Below are positions 31,550-43,198 of a DNA stretch of 64,000 nucleotides, piece by piece. Below the pieces are notes generated by a model. It saw only the letters and a program-made list of their open reading frames with translations, was not told where the DNA came from and made no database searches. Location of the stretch: positions 248,001-312,000 of the forward strand of contig KV918804.1 of assembly GCA_002049455.2 (NCBI GenBank), in the 5' to 3' direction. Source of the DNA: Porphyra umbilicalis (lineage: Eukaryota > Rhodophyta > Bangiophyceae > Bangiales > Bangiaceae). A program made the translations under genes and the position numbers. Each line of letters begins with the position of its first letter. Within the stretch, counting starts at the first letter, position 1.

Positions 31550-33372
31550 TCGACTCCGCATCCGAACCAATTTAGGCCCGCCACGTATGAAACGGGTGGG
31601 CGTATGATTGGGTGTCGAGGACGTTCCGACCCTGCAACCTCAAGGTCCCGAGAGCTGCATTGTACTTGATAGAAAACAGGGGCTACATTCTTAAACCAAC
31701 GTAAATATTTGTGGAAGTCAGAACGCTCATTGATGGCTGTGCCTTTCTACATGCAACCGGCTCTACGTCCTTCTTGAGGCTTTTGACGCTGCCAGGTGTA
31801 CCAGCGCGAGAGTCCTGGCCTGAGAGTGCGATCGTCGTCAAAAGCGCATGCAATCGTAGTTAAATTTAGCCGACATTCTGCGATCAGACGGCTACTGTTG
31901 TTGATATCACCAGACAATGCGGCGGTCGTCGAGCCGTTTAGAGCCACGATTGGGGACACCACGTGTCTCAGTCATGTCGGAAGTGGTCCCAAGCAACCAG
32001 ATTGCTTCTCGCCTGCACGCAGTCGCTTTGAATGGTCCCATGGCCCGGATACGTTGCACGACGGACGAGGGGGCAAGCGAGAGGCATGCCGTCTTCTTCC
32101 ACACGTCCGCTCTCGCTGAATGCGCCACAGTATCACTGGCCCAGGGCTTCGACACCAGCGCACGAGGCACGGAAAATCCAGGTCGCCCAGTGACGCACGG
32201 GCGTGTATGGGCCGCGGCTAGCCCGGCAACGTTGTGGGAGGGCCGAGACAGGGATATAAAAGGGATATGGGATGCATGGAATCTTCTTCTACTGGCCCTC
32301 GGTCGCCCATTCTAGGGCCCGGGCGGCCCGCTTACATCGCTCGTTGGCTGAGTCAGCACCACACGAGCCGCGGCAAAGCCTCGTCGGACTCTATTCTGTT
32401 GCCTTGTGTGTGTGTGGAAGGGCGGTGGCCAGCCAGGCTACGGTTTCGTAGGGCTCCACCTGTGATTCATGAGGAGTAGCCTCATCTTCCATTCATAATC
32501 TGGTCGGCTCTCGCTGCAAGGCGCCCGCATGCGCTGCATTAGTGATTCGACAGCCGCACGAGGCGCGGCCTGGTGGACTGCTGTTTTTTGGCGACGCGGG
32601 AACGAGGTGAAAGAGCTCGGTTGTCAACGTTGTGTGTGCTTTAGACGTCTGAGGGGCACAGGCGCCCCGGCGTGTGATCCACTATTTCCCCCGTCCTCGC
32701 GTGACTGGCGCGCCACGCCCCGCGCGCACGGCTCTTTCATGACGAGCAGCCTGCCAGTATCGAAATACCGTCGCCGCGGGACCTCTCAGTACACAGCACG
32801 TGCCGCTCAGCTGACGCCTGGGCCAACGACTGGTTATCGGACCAGTAGATACCTGTTACTGATCATTATTGTTCGCCGGTGGTGACTCGATTGACGCTGA
32901 GGGGCCATCGATTTGGCCATCGACTTCGACCCGCCTCGAGGGGGGCACTGAGTCTAGGTAGGGACCTAGCTAGGGGGCATGTGGAATTGCACAGCACGTG
33001 TGGAGCGGATGGGCAGGTGGCTCGGAAGGGTTCTTCTGTGCCCAGATCACAGCATAGGGTGCTCACCATCGCGGGAATGTCGTGCTTACCACCACTGCTC
33101 TTTCACGCTCACCGGCCACGCCCACGCACCACCCACTGCTCCCTCGCCTACACCCACCCGCCGCCCGCAGATTGCTCGTGCTCCTACTCCGGCCTGGACG
33201 TCGTCGCCGTTTACGAGGCCGAAACCTCCCATTACTCAGCTCTCGGCCGCCGTCGGTCCGCCTGCCCGTTCGCCGCCGGTGCGCCTCCAGCCTGCATCTG
33301 CTCGGCCTTGAAGGGCCGCGTGGCCCTAGGGCCCGCACTTCCTTGCGGCAGCCAGAGATGTATTAGCGGGAA
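31550..33372. other. Left non-coding region of the Harbinger element
   Basis: Composition is near-neutral and lower in GC than host DNA. A GATATAAAAGG TATA-like element lies at about 32251. Open frames here lack domains and are not called. Confidence 0.4.
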
Positions 33373-34611
33373 ATGGCAGAGGCGACCAAGATTGGCCAGG
33401 ACGCGGCCAAGGCGACGATTACCTTGATCGAGAACAACACGACGCGTGGCACTTCTTCGGCCATGCACAAGGCCGACGAGGTCGAGAACGAGTACAAGCA
33501 TGTGGCCGTGAAGACGGCCACGGCAGGGGGCGCGGCCTCGGTCGAGGCTGGCTGCAGAGGAGATAAGCGCAAGGCCAGAGAAGCTCCACTCACTGTTGGT
33601 GTGGCCCCCAAGGTGGCCAAGCTCGCAAAGGCGGCCAAGGACGGCCGGGCCGATGTGGCCGTCAAGAATTGCAAGCTGAGCACGCGCAGCGATAGCAGCC
33701 TGGACTCGGGGGGTGTCGTGGCCGTCAAGTCGGCCAAGCATGGGACCGGTTCCGACGTCGCGGAGATGGGGGCGATCTACCACTTTACAGCCGGCGACTT
33801 TTCCCGCGCGCTCGAGGCCGTGGATGTGCTCTGCCTGCAGTGGACAACCCGCAAGCAGCGGGCGGCCCTGCGCGGTGCCACTTCGGAGCAGCGCGCTGTT
33901 GCGTTCTTGCTGGCCGAGCGCTTGTTCGCAGCCAAGATGCGACAGTGAGCCGCCGCCAAGCTTTATTGGGATGAATGCCGCAACTACCGCCTTGTCCAGA
34001 AGCGAATGGAGGCCTCCGGGCCGCACGGTATGGCCTATGTAAACTGCAAGGCCATCAAAAAAGCATACAAGGGTCCGGGACAGCCCATAGTGATGGCGGC
34101 CTTGGCGGCCGAATTCAGGCCTGACGGCGCGTCTGGCGCTCGGGCAGTGGCGGCCAGGGGCAAGGTCATGGCCGTGTCGGCCTCGGAGGGTGGGCAAGGT
34201 GCAGGCGTTGGCCAGGTCGTGACCGGGCCTCAAGGGGCGTCGTCGAGAAATGGGAAGGGAAAGGCCGTCCCGGCCTTGGTTGGGGCACGAGGGAAGGGTG
34301 CCGGGGAGTTCGCGGCCTCCACTGGCGGGGGTGCGGCCTCGAGTGTCGGGAGTCCGTCAACCGGGAACGGCAAGGGCAAGGCCGTGTCGGCCTCCGCGGC
34401 GACTAACGACGACGATGGAGTTGTCATCGGCAAGGTCATCCTCGCGAGCGAGCAGGACCACACTCGCTCGGCAACGGCTGGGGGTGCGGTAGGGACGACG
34501 GCTAGGGTATTGGGCGGAGTCTCGGCGGCTGCTTCTGCTGCAGGGGTCCTCGGGTATACAGACGAGGAGGGAGAGAGTGATGAGGACGACGGGGAGCAGT
34601 GGGACGAGTGA
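33373..34611 (+). pseudogene. Harbinger-borne gene of unknown function with one in-frame TGA
   Basis: I do not recognise this protein. The first part (191 residues from an ATG in good context, GGGAAATGG) is Ala/Lys-rich with basic patches and ends in a helical stretch (GDFSRALEAVDVLCLQW, AVAFLLAERLFAAKMRQ). An in-frame TGA follows at 33946-33948. The same frame then continues AAAKLYWDECRNYRLVQKRM for about 220 codons, with two GKGKAV repeats and an acidic end (DEEGESDEDDGEQWDE). Continuity of helical composition across the stop suggests one original protein of about 412 residues. Its place inside the element suggests an accessory role or captured cargo. It could instead be two genes. Confidence 0.5.
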
Positions 34612-36824
34612 GACGGGGTTGAGTGACGCCCTGGGCTCTGCAGTATTGGGGAGGTGCCGAGGGGTATTGGGAGGTGCCGAGGGGTATGGCTGTACGACCA
34701 TGGAATGCACCTGCTGGTAGCACTGGCTGCTCCTGGGGACGGCGTCTGTACGTCTCGCTTTCTCTCTTCATTGGACGGCCTTTGCAGGGCCGAGCCGTTC
34801 GCACTGCCATCTTTTCTTTTTTAGCATTGCGTAGGTCGGGCGTACGTCGGGCATGCTTTGTTGCCACATTTTCTGTTTCTTGTTCTTTACATACTGGATT
34901 GCGTACATCGGGCGCGGCCTCTGTACCATCATCTGTCTTGATGCCTCTCCATAAAAGTCTTGCTGCTTCTCCGTCACGCTTCGTGTTACTTTTCTCTGTG
35001 CATTAGGCTTGGTACGACTACCTGCACGACAGTGTCACAGCGCGCCTGTCCCTGTGCAGAGTATATGAAAAGGACGTGAGCGTTCTTTCCATAATGTATG
35101 GAGATGGCCTTTTCAGCGCGTCCAAGCGTCGAAGCGTATGACTGGAAGCTACGGGCGCACCCCCCCCTCCCACCCTCCCCCCCTTCCGCCCCAGTACGCG
35201 TGACGGCCGCGTGGCGGTCATGTCGGTCGATGCCATGGCTGTTCGCTGACTGCCTCCATACGGAGACGCAGTGCACACGGCACTCAGTCAGTTTGCAGTG
35301 ATTGTGATTACAGAGGGCGCCTCTCACACTGATCCGTTGCCGGCTGCAGGCATCGCATACATTTGAGCATATTTACTTTAACCAAGCCTTTGTAAACCTG
35401 TAACCCTCAGTTCTGTGCAAGCACCGCCCTCCACGGCCGCAGAAAATGATGTTCCACATGTGAAAGAAGCGATCGTGGTGAGATCACGTGAGCCAGTTCC
35501 GCGCGGATCAAAGAGACGGAACTGCACTTGATTGGACCAGAGAGACTGGCCGCCACGCTCTGGCGACTGGCCTCCACGCTCTGGCCCCTGTGCGTAGAAA
35601 CCGTCAACACTACTCACAAACGCCTGGGCCCGGCCGCTTGCCTCCTCGGGCGGTTCGATCAGGCCAGAGATAAGAGATTGCGGTGCAACACCGTAAGTGA
35701 GTCTCGCTTGACACGAGGCGCGCCAGTGAGTCGGATCAAGGCCGCCCCAATTTTGATTGGACGGTGTAGAATGACCGCCACGTGCTGGCCCCTGCGCCAT
35801 GGCCGGCCGACGGACAGCCTATGCGTAGGGACATTCCGCACCACACGCCTTCGCTGTCCGGTGGATGACCACACTAGGTCCGATGGTGGCCCTGCGAGCC
35901 GGCTCCTGCTCGCAGCGTTCCTCGAGATGTCAGACGATTCACCGTTATTAGTCATTGGTCATGCGGTGCGATCACATTGTGTGGCCCTCCTTGGCAGGAA
36001 AATGAGCGTTGTGGCCAAGCTGACATGGCCGACACGATACGTATGGGCTATTGACTGCCACTGATCGCTCCGCGCAGGGCCCAGTGACCAGCGATACCCG
36101 TGACGCGTCACCAGTTTCTCTTATTGGGTCCGATTTATCAAAATTGGGGCAATCTTCTGTCTCCCAACCGGCCGCTCAGAACCCAGAGGGATGAACGTCA
36201 GGCGCTGTGGCCTCGCCACGAGTGATGTCTCCTCGCCAGGCAGGCTAAGATCGACAGGGCCTGTGGGCGTGGGGGTACAGGCCCTGTGCCCAGCCTCGTT
36301 TTGGAGGAACGTGCCACCTCTGCCCTGTGTGACGCATCCGCATCTCGGAGCCTCAGCAGCAAGCAGACAGCAGCTGTCTAGAAGCCACTTCCGGCCGGCC
36401 CGCCGTAGTAACCGGTCCAGGGCCGTCTTTGTCAACCTGCGTGACGCCCACCATCCCGCCGCCGCACACCGTACCCGCTACCACACTGTGGCGCGGCGCC
36501 GACACCACCGCGCCCACCACCTTGCTCCCGTGCCGCCGCTTGGCCGCCACACTGCTGCTCGGACGCCACCACGCCCACGACCGTGCTTTCGTGCCGCCGC
36601 TTGGGCCCCGACGTTGGGCTTCATTTCTACTACGGCCGCGCGCTCGCAGCGGCCGTTTTTTTTTTGACGGCGGCCAGCTCCACGGTTTGCTCCCTCCCTC
36701 GCGGCCTGCAACCTCTACGCTGCGACCGGCTGCCAGCGGGCTGTGCGTGTGGCTGTGGTGTTGGGGAGCCCCAGAGCCAGCGCTACCATCCGGCTCGTTC
36801 CGAACTCGAGCCGAGGTGCGCGCC
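34612..36824. other. Non-coding spacer in the Harbinger element
   Basis: No supported gene. A short tandem repeat (GGTGCCGAGGGGTATTGGGA) lies at about 34650-34690 and a GACTGGCC...CACGCTCTGG repeat at about 35545-35588. Confidence 0.4.
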
Positions 36825-37688
36825 ATGGCTAGTGGCGCCCAGCCGTTCCGTACGACTACTTCTCCGACGCCACCACGCGTCCGCGTGGCGACGCCGCCCC
36901 CGCCGATTCCGTCGAGCGCTCCTGCTGAGATGCCTGACAGCCCACGACGTGCGGTCACCGCTTCGCACTCAGGGCCTACGGGAGGTGGTGCGAGACCTGC
37001 CTCTGCGGCGGTCATTCCAGAAGCTGATGACACTGCGGCTCTGCTTCGGACGTCGCGCACTCAAGCTCGCGGCGATGCTCCCGCGTACACACCTCGCCCG
37101 AGGTATGGCCCGAGGGCCCCGACTATCTCCAAGGCCGAGTTGCAGCGTGGCCGTCGCAGCATCTGCACGCAGTGTAAGCGGTCGCAGAAGGTGAGCAGCA
37201 ACATCGCTATGTGCCCTCGAGACTGTCCGTGCCCTTGGGCAGTTCGGCCCCCCGCACAGCCGGGCTGGGGCTGGGAGTGGATCCTACAAGGTGACGGCGC
37301 GTTTTGGAGTCGGACTGCTGAGCGACGGGCGCATCGTCGTATGTGCTACGTGTGTCGGTGCGCGGTCACTGTCGGGGACGAGTACCCAACGTGCCCGCCG
37401 CAGTGCCCCTGCCCGTGGGCGTCGCCGCGCCTCATCAAGTTCCCCACCGACGAGCACGGTGTCGAGGTCACCGTGACGTGGGAGGAACACCAGCGGGTGC
37501 TGGCCCAGCGGCGCGAGACCGAGCGGGAGGAGGCGCTCACAAGGCCTCTGCGGTGGGAGCGCCGCCTGGCTTTGCCGGACGCTGAGGGCAAGCGCGAGGA
37601 GTACTGGGTGAACATCAACCTCCCAGCGGCGCCGGTCTGGTGGGCGCCCAAGGCGTTGGGCCGACTGCCGTTGCCTATACGGTTGTAG
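36825..37688 (+). CDS. Harbinger-borne protein with duplicated Cys module (C-x2-C-x12-C-x3-C-x-C-P-W)
   Basis: Two hundred and eighty-seven residues from the ATG at 36825. The amino half is Pro/Ala/Thr-rich and probably disordered. Two copies of one cysteine module follow: Cys 114, 117, 130, 134, 136 and Cys 174, 177, 190, 194, 196. Spacing is identical, both end CPCPWA, and the copies are 60 residues apart with a Trp-rich linker (GWGWEWILQ). The pattern suggests a metal-binding fold. I know no named domain with this exact spacing. The carboxy end is charged and overlaps the next gene's open frame by 49 bp in another phase, so splicing or a frameshift into that gene is possible. The frame is also open upstream to 36429. 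Confidence 0.6.
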   Translation: MASGAQPFRTTTSPTPPRVRVATPPPPIPSSAPAEMPDSPRRAVTASHSGPTGGGARPASAAVIPEADDTAALLRTSRTQARGDAPAYTPRPRYGPRAPTISKAELQRGRRSICTQCKRSQKVSSNIAMCPRDCPCPWAVRPPAQPGWGWEWILQGDGAFWSRTAERRAHRRMCYVCRCAVTVGDEYPTCPPQCPCPWASPRLIKFPTDEHGVEVTVTWEEHQRVLAQRRETEREEALTRPLRWERRLALPDAEGKREEYWVNINLPAAPVWWAPKALGRLPLPIRL

Positions 37689-37783
37689 CCGCCCCTGAGC
37701 ACCGGCCCATCAAGGCCGTCGGCATTGTGGCTACCTTGGCCGCTTCAGTGCTCAACAAGTGCTCAAGACCGATTGGCCAAGAC

Positions 37784-39697
37784 ATGGCCAGTTTCAACGC
37801 CGATGGCCAAGACATGGCCACCTTTGCTACCGAAGACGGCTCTTTCAACATCGAACCAGCCAACCAAGACAACGTCCCCGGCACGGCGCTCATCGCGCCG
37901 ACGCAGCTGGGCGAGGCGCCAGTAGTTGGGCGACGTGCTGCGCCGGTTGGAGCCGACGGTAGCATGCTTTCCGGGGTACTGGCGAGGCACTTGGAGCAGC
38001 AGCCTTTGCAGACGGAAGAGGACCGGTTGCGCGCGGAGGTTCTACAGCTCCGCGCCGAGGCCGCCGCGTCGCGCGGCCTCATCGAGGAGCGCAGCCGACG
38101 GGCCAGCCATGTCTCAACTGCCGGCGGTCGTGGCACGCGCGGCGTGTCCTGGATTGAAGCAGAGCGCAACGTGCTTGCCTCCGTCTACAAGGAGGCAACG
38201 CTTAACGCTGAGGTGGAGGTCGACCAAAGCCTGGAGCGCTATGACGAGGACGTGGCCGACCGCTTCCGTCGACGCCTTCCCGCTGAAATAAACCAATTGG
38301 AGCGTCGGCGTGCCCGCTCGACGGCGGCCATCATGAAGGAGCTCCGATACAACATGTTCCCAGCTGTTAATCGGTTTAAAGAATGCTATCTGGCGGTGGT
38401 CAACCTCAAGATGACGGGCAACCCGACGGCTGAGCAGCTCATCAACGCGGCCAAGGCGAAGTACAACGGCCTGAACCCCTACGATGGCCTCACCGCGGTG
38501 GTCGCGTCCAAGCTCAAGGGCCCTCCGCTCAGCAACTGGCGAATCCTCAAGGACACCGACACGTTTAGCGGTGGTGCCACGCTAATGGCTTTGGCGAGCG
38601 CGGCGCCCTCAACGGTGGCCTCGCCCCGCGGGCGGCGCACGACTGGGAGCGAAGACCCGCTTTCTCCTGGCGTTATGGGGGACTCGGACGACGACGATGG
38701 CAACGGCAACGCACCTCTGTCATCCACATTCACGCGCGGTCAGCGCCTGTTTCAAGAGCGGCCTATGGGCAACAAGGCCGCCAAGGCCACGTCCCGGGCG
38801 GAAGCGCATCTTATTCGGGAGGCGGCCGCCAGCACGGCCGCCCTTGAGTCGCTGGCCGCTTCCGCTGCGCAACGCACGGCGTTGGCCTTTTGGTCGACGC
38901 CGCAGGCATCCAAATAAAGCGAGGGACGCGAGTGGTGGGCCAACGAGGTGCAACGTCGCTTGCAGGAGGCGGAGGACAAGGATAAGGTCGCGCAGAAAGG
39001 TCGTGACATGGACGAGGGTGACCTGTTGGTGGCCTTGCCGAGCGCGCCACGTGGCCAAGGCCAAGGAACGCGCGGGCGTCGCCGCCGAGCACGTGATGAG
39101 GTCGAATACAACTCGGACGAGGTTGAGGAGGAAGCTGAGCGAGCAGATGCAAGAGCGGGTGCCCGCGGCTTTGGTGGTGCCCGCGGTGCTCGGGGCGGCC
39201 GAGGACACGGCCGTGGTCGTGGACGCGGCCGTGGTGGCCGCTGTGAGCGTGTGCGTACTGCTCGTGCTGTTGTATCATCTTCATCCTCGTCGACGCCGCC
39301 TCCTCCATCAACCCGGTTGCGAAGCGGCGCCACCAACGCGTCATCTACGACTGACGACGAAAAGAACTCGGGCCAGGCGCTCACCACAGGCAGCGACGGA
39401 CGCGCAGCACGTCAACGGCGCTCGACGCCCATGGCTTCTCAGGTGACACCGTTCACACCTGTTGAAGCGGCCGCTGAGGAGGCCGCAGAGATGATGGCGG
39501 CAGCTGCGCATCGTGCCGACAGCGAGGAGGGCATGGCCGACAACACAGACAACGATTATTACTTGGAGCAAGACGGCCGCTCGCGACGCGGCCGTGCCAC
39601 GGCGCATGGCAAACGGCCACCTTTGCCGACTCGCCGCTGCCGTACCCCGGCCGGCACCATCGCCCCTGAGTCACACGCCACCGACGCTGAGGAGTAG
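37784..39697 (+). pseudogene. SANT/Myb-like partner protein of the Harbinger element, one in-frame TAA
   Basis: The first part (to 38917) contains a region of about 105 residues, codons 123-230, starting WIEAERNVLASVYKEA and including DRFRRRLPAEI, NRFKECYLAVVNLKM and NAAKAKYNGL. This has the spacing of the trihelix/SANT-like proteins that accompany PIF/Harbinger transposases and guide them to DNA and into the nucleus. An in-frame TAA at 38915-38917 is followed in the same frame by REWWANEVQRRLQEAEDKDK, a helical continuation, then an acidic/RG-rich tail (GRGHGRGRGRGRGG) to 39697. The open frame extends upstream of the first ATG to about 37640, so an upstream exon is possible. Convergent with the transposase gene. 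Confidence 0.65.
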
Positions 39698-39930
39698 ATG
39701 TACGGACGGCCGTCTTTGTCGTGGCCGAGACCAATGAGCATGCCCGAGTAGCCAGTTGCTCTGCATTTTGCTTTTCTTCTGTATGTTTTTGTGCACATGT
39801 TCTTTTGCATTTCTTTTCTTGCAAAGTGATGCTGGTTGCCATCAGCCTTGGCCACAACTCTCTGTATCAGCCTGGTCCTTACGAGTCACACCACGCTGCA
39901 TAGAGTCCTCTCACCGTTTTGAAGCATTGT

Positions 39931-40029
39931 CTAAGGCCGGAAAAAGGCCTTAGCGAATTTTTCAATCGAGAAAATGTAGGCCCTTTAATGGCGAATGTTT
40001 TCAATCGAGAAAATGTAGGCCCTTTAATG
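39931..40029. terminator. Hairpin plus duplicated 38-39-bp element between convergent Harbinger genes
   Basis: CTAAGGCC (39931-39938) pairs with GGCCTTAG (39946-39953). Directly after it, a 38-bp sequence (39953-39990) is repeated almost exactly at 39991-40029, each copy containing TTTCAATCGAGAAAATGTAG. Lying between the 3' ends of two convergent genes, it may be a shared 3'-end-forming region; that role is inferred. Confidence 0.45.
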
Positions 40030-40290
40030 CACCCCTACAATGGACAGCCCCAGTAGTCCCAACACAGCCGCTGAGCGGGGGCAGCGGACAGGCTTTATCA
40101 GTGTCCGTCAGCTCCGCGCCTCTGTTGGCACCAAACCGCGCACAGACCTCATACCGGCGTCGGTCGGCTCACTTGGGCTTGAACTCCAGTGCCAAAGTTG
40201 TCGAGGAAAAAAAAACCCTGCCAAGCGGAAAAAAAAACCTTTTGGAAACTAAAACGACACGCGCAAGCCGGCACGTAGACGGAACGCAAG

Positions 40291-41928
40291 TTACCCACAG
40301 ACGTAGGGCGACAAAAAGCGGCCTCTTTTCTTCCACACGTGCTCAGACAGGTCGCGCATCAGGTCAAAGTGGGCGTCCTTGTCCTTGGCCTCGCACTCGG
40401 CGCCATCGGTGTACCGCAAAGAGCCAGAAATAAGCTCGGGCCCGTCGTGGTCGCAGGGGTCGCGGCCCTGATCATCAGCGGGCATTGGGGGTCCCCAGAC
40501 GCCAGGGCCGCGCGGCCCGTCATTAACAAAGAAGCCGTGGCCACCTGCGTCCTCGTCGCGCCCGTCGTCTCGTCCAGAGGCGTTGCCGTCTGCTTGTCGA
40601 CCCATCCCATCCGCAGGTACCCCAGGCGCCGCTTGCATTCTTTGGTGCGCCAAGAATCCGGCGCGTGTGCACTCTATGGCCATGTTGTGCAGAATGGCCA
40701 CTGTCTTACCGGTGTTGATCATGCGCTCCACCGTCGTAAAGCGTGCCGGACGCAGCACAATGTTGAACCGAGACGGCATCACCGCGTAGAGACACTCGGC
40801 GTCCTTGCGGACGGCTTCTTGTAGTCGGTTGTACACGAGCAGCTTGCGGGTGTTGGGGGCGGGGTGAGGCATGGCAAAAATCGGGTAGCGGGGGTATCCT
40901 TGATCGGCCGTGTAGTAAAGTAAGCGACGGGTCCGGCCGTTTAGTGTGTAGGACAGGTTCCGCGGCGGCCACAAACCGGCGTTCACGTCCAGCATGAGAG
41001 GGGACGACGCCAGCACGTTCTTGTCGTTGTAGCTCCCTGGCGCCCCAATACAAAAGTGCCAAATGTACGTGTCCTCATCACACACGCTCTCAATAACCAC
41101 CGAGCGCTTACCTTTGCGGTCGTGGTACTGCCCGGCAAGGGCCTTGGGGAACTTGATCCACTGCCAATGCGTGCAGTCGATGGCGCCAATGCAGCCCGGC
41201 ATGTCGCGGGCCGCGTTCCGGGCCAGGATGTGCTTCAGCTCGTCCTCGGTAGGGCGGCGTAGGTAAGTTGGCTCCCACTTCTCGACGATGAGGTCGGTCA
41301 GGCGCCGGGTAGCCTCGCAAATAGTAGAGCGTGACAGGCGGCAGTACTCGTAGAGACGGTCATAGGCCTCGCCATAGCCCAGGACGCGCAACGCCGCTAC
41401 CAGCTTCTGGATAGGGTGGGACTGCAAACGCCCGGTAGCGTTGACGGAATGCTTCCACCAAGGCTCGTCATACACGGCCGCGTAGAGCCGCTGGAAGACG
41501 GCGCGCGGCATGCGGAAGCGCTTCTCGAAATCGAGCTCACTGTAGACCGGCGGCTGCCCGCCAACTCCACAATAGTCACGCAAAATCGCGTGCGCCCCCA
41601 CGTCGAAACAGCGATTGCGGTTCGGTCGCCGGCCGCGCCTGGAGCCGCCAATGGGCCGCTTGTACACCCGCCCGCGCACGACGCGCAGCGCTCGTCGCAA
41701 GGAAATACGAGCCGCGGCCCCGAGCACAACGGCTAGGTCCAGGTCCTCGTCAAACTGGCCGTCAAGAAGCATCCTGCCTTCCGCGTCGAGCCGGGCAGCA
41801 GACCCGCAAAAGAGAGGGACGAGGACGGAGGGCACGCCGGTGGGTGGTGGTGGGGTGGGCGCCGCGTCGACGACGGCAGGCCCTGAGCGTGGGTAGCGCG
41901 GCGGCGGGTGCCACGGCGAGGAAATCAC
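40291..41928 (-). CDS. PIF/Harbinger DDE transposase
   Basis: Five hundred and forty-five residues. After a low-complexity amino end come FEKRFRMPRAVFQRLYAAV and ALRVLGYGEAYDRLYEYC, a helix-turn-helix typical of the family. The nuclease core follows: MPGCIGAIDCTHWQW (Asp251), YYTADQGYPRYPIF (Asp342) and VRKDAECLYAVMPSRF (Glu378). D-D-E spacing and surrounding residues match the plant-type Harbinger transposases. The enzyme normally needs a SANT-domain partner, and a candidate lies convergently at 37784-39697. No stop or frameshift is visible, so this gene may still be functional, in contrast to its partner. The frame opens near 41928; the exact start is uncertain. Confidence 0.93.
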   Translation of the reverse strand: MISSPWHPPPRYPRSGPAVVDAAPTPPPPTGVPSVLVPLFCGSAARLDAEGRMLLDGQFDEDLDLAVVLGAAARISLRRALRVVRGRVYKRPIGGSRRGRRPNRNRCFDVGAHAILRDYCGVGGQPPVYSELDFEKRFRMPRAVFQRLYAAVYDEPWWKHSVNATGRLQSHPIQKLVAALRVLGYGEAYDRLYEYCRLSRSTICEATRRLTDLIVEKWEPTYLRRPTEDELKHILARNAARDMPGCIGAIDCTHWQWIKFPKALAGQYHDRKGKRSVVIESVCDEDTYIWHFCIGAPGSYNDKNVLASSPLMLDVNAGLWPPRNLSYTLNGRTRRLLYYTADQGYPRYPIFAMPHPAPNTRKLLVYNRLQEAVRKDAECLYAVMPSRFNIVLRPARFTTVERMINTGKTVAILHNMAIECTRAGFLAHQRMQAAPGVPADGMGRQADGNASGRDDGRDEDAGGHGFFVNDGPRGPGVWGPPMPADDQGRDPCDHDGPELISGSLRYTDGAECEAKDKDAHFDLMRDLSEHVWKKRGRFLSPYVCG

Positions 41929-42543
41929 CGGTGTCGTGTGGGCCGTCGAAAAATATCACGGCACCGCGCCAGCAGGTGCCTCCTCCTTCTGAAATCAGGC
42001 TCTTTCGGGGGGGCGGCGGAGCGGTGCTGTCGCTGTCCGCGGCCTTGACTGGCCTGAAATGCCCGCATGGGGCCGTGTGACAGTGTACACTGTGAAATCG
42101 GGCCCGCTGCCCGGGGTGGGCCAGGATCAGGGCTCGTCAGGGCCGGCACTGGGGGAGAAATCCAGTCCCGTCCACGGCTCATCCGCCTGGACGGAAGGAC
42201 CTCCACGTTTCGTCTGGCGAGCTGCAGCGAGGCGGTGTCAACAGCCGAGTGAGAAGGCGCGCGAGGCACGTATCACCCGCCGCCTGAGATGCTCGGCACG
42301 GCCCGAAAATCTGGTGCCCTGTTTGTCTGCGGTGGATACGTATTGGGCGATCCTAGCGCCTGCGGGGTCCCGCCAGCAGTGGGTCCACAGGCGAGTGCAG
42401 ATTAGAATCCAGCTGTGCGATCAATCGGGATCAGATGAACCACACGTGGTGGCCGTCGCGGTCGTCCGAAGTCACAGGCATGCACGGACAGCGATACGAT
42501 TCGCTGTTAATTGGTTTAGAACGCTTCGAAATCAACGCTCTGC
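41929..42543. other. Upstream region of the Harbinger transposase, no gene seen
   Basis: Likely promoter side of the minus-strand transposase. A CAGTGTACACTG palindrome lies at about 42081. It ends at the hAT target duplication. Confidence 0.4.
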
Positions 42544-42572
42544 GTCCGCATTAGGGTCGTTATGTGAGCCTT

Positions 42573-42669
42573 GGGGCGCTCATATGGGGCGCAGATAGGG
42601 CGCTAATAGGGCGCGGTTAGGGCGCTGTTACGCCCAGCGCCCCCAACCTGCTGGGCGCTATTAGGGCGC
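42573..42669. repeat. Left subterminal GGGCGC repeats of the hAT element
   Basis: About seven GGGCGCT/GGGCGCG motifs within 100 bp. A matching cluster lies at the other end (50338-50420). Confidence 0.8.
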
Positions 42670-43198
42670 TAGTTAACAGTTTTAGGATTGACCAGTAGCT
42701 GGCCTCGATGGGGAATGCTATGGCACTTCCCCCAAAAATGGACACACCGCCGATCAGGAAGCATCGTTCCCACATCGTGCTGTAAGCGATCCTCCTGCAT
42801 GTGGAGCCAATGACTGTGCCGCATTTGTGCCCCGGTAAAACTTGTCGCACTCTGATGATCCCCACGCGAGAGGCAGGAAGCCGACAAACGTCACCAAAGG
42901 CCTTCTGCTCATGCAAGGAAGAAAGGCTTTTGTCTGGGGGCATTTCTTTCTTCATCGGCACGATCCGCCGTCGCGCGTCATTTGAGTATGCGTTTTGTGT
43001 CCGCCTCTGGCGAATGCGATCGTCGTCCAGAATTCCTATGGCCTGTTCAGGAGGCAGAATCATCTTTTTTTCGTGTACCGCCGCCACTTTCGCTGTGTGC
43101 AATTGGGCCGGCCACTCGTGGCCACAGAATCTGCGATCGGCCACTGCAGATCACTCCTGGGTCCGCCCCCGCCCCCGCCCTCGCCGCCCACGTCCCCG

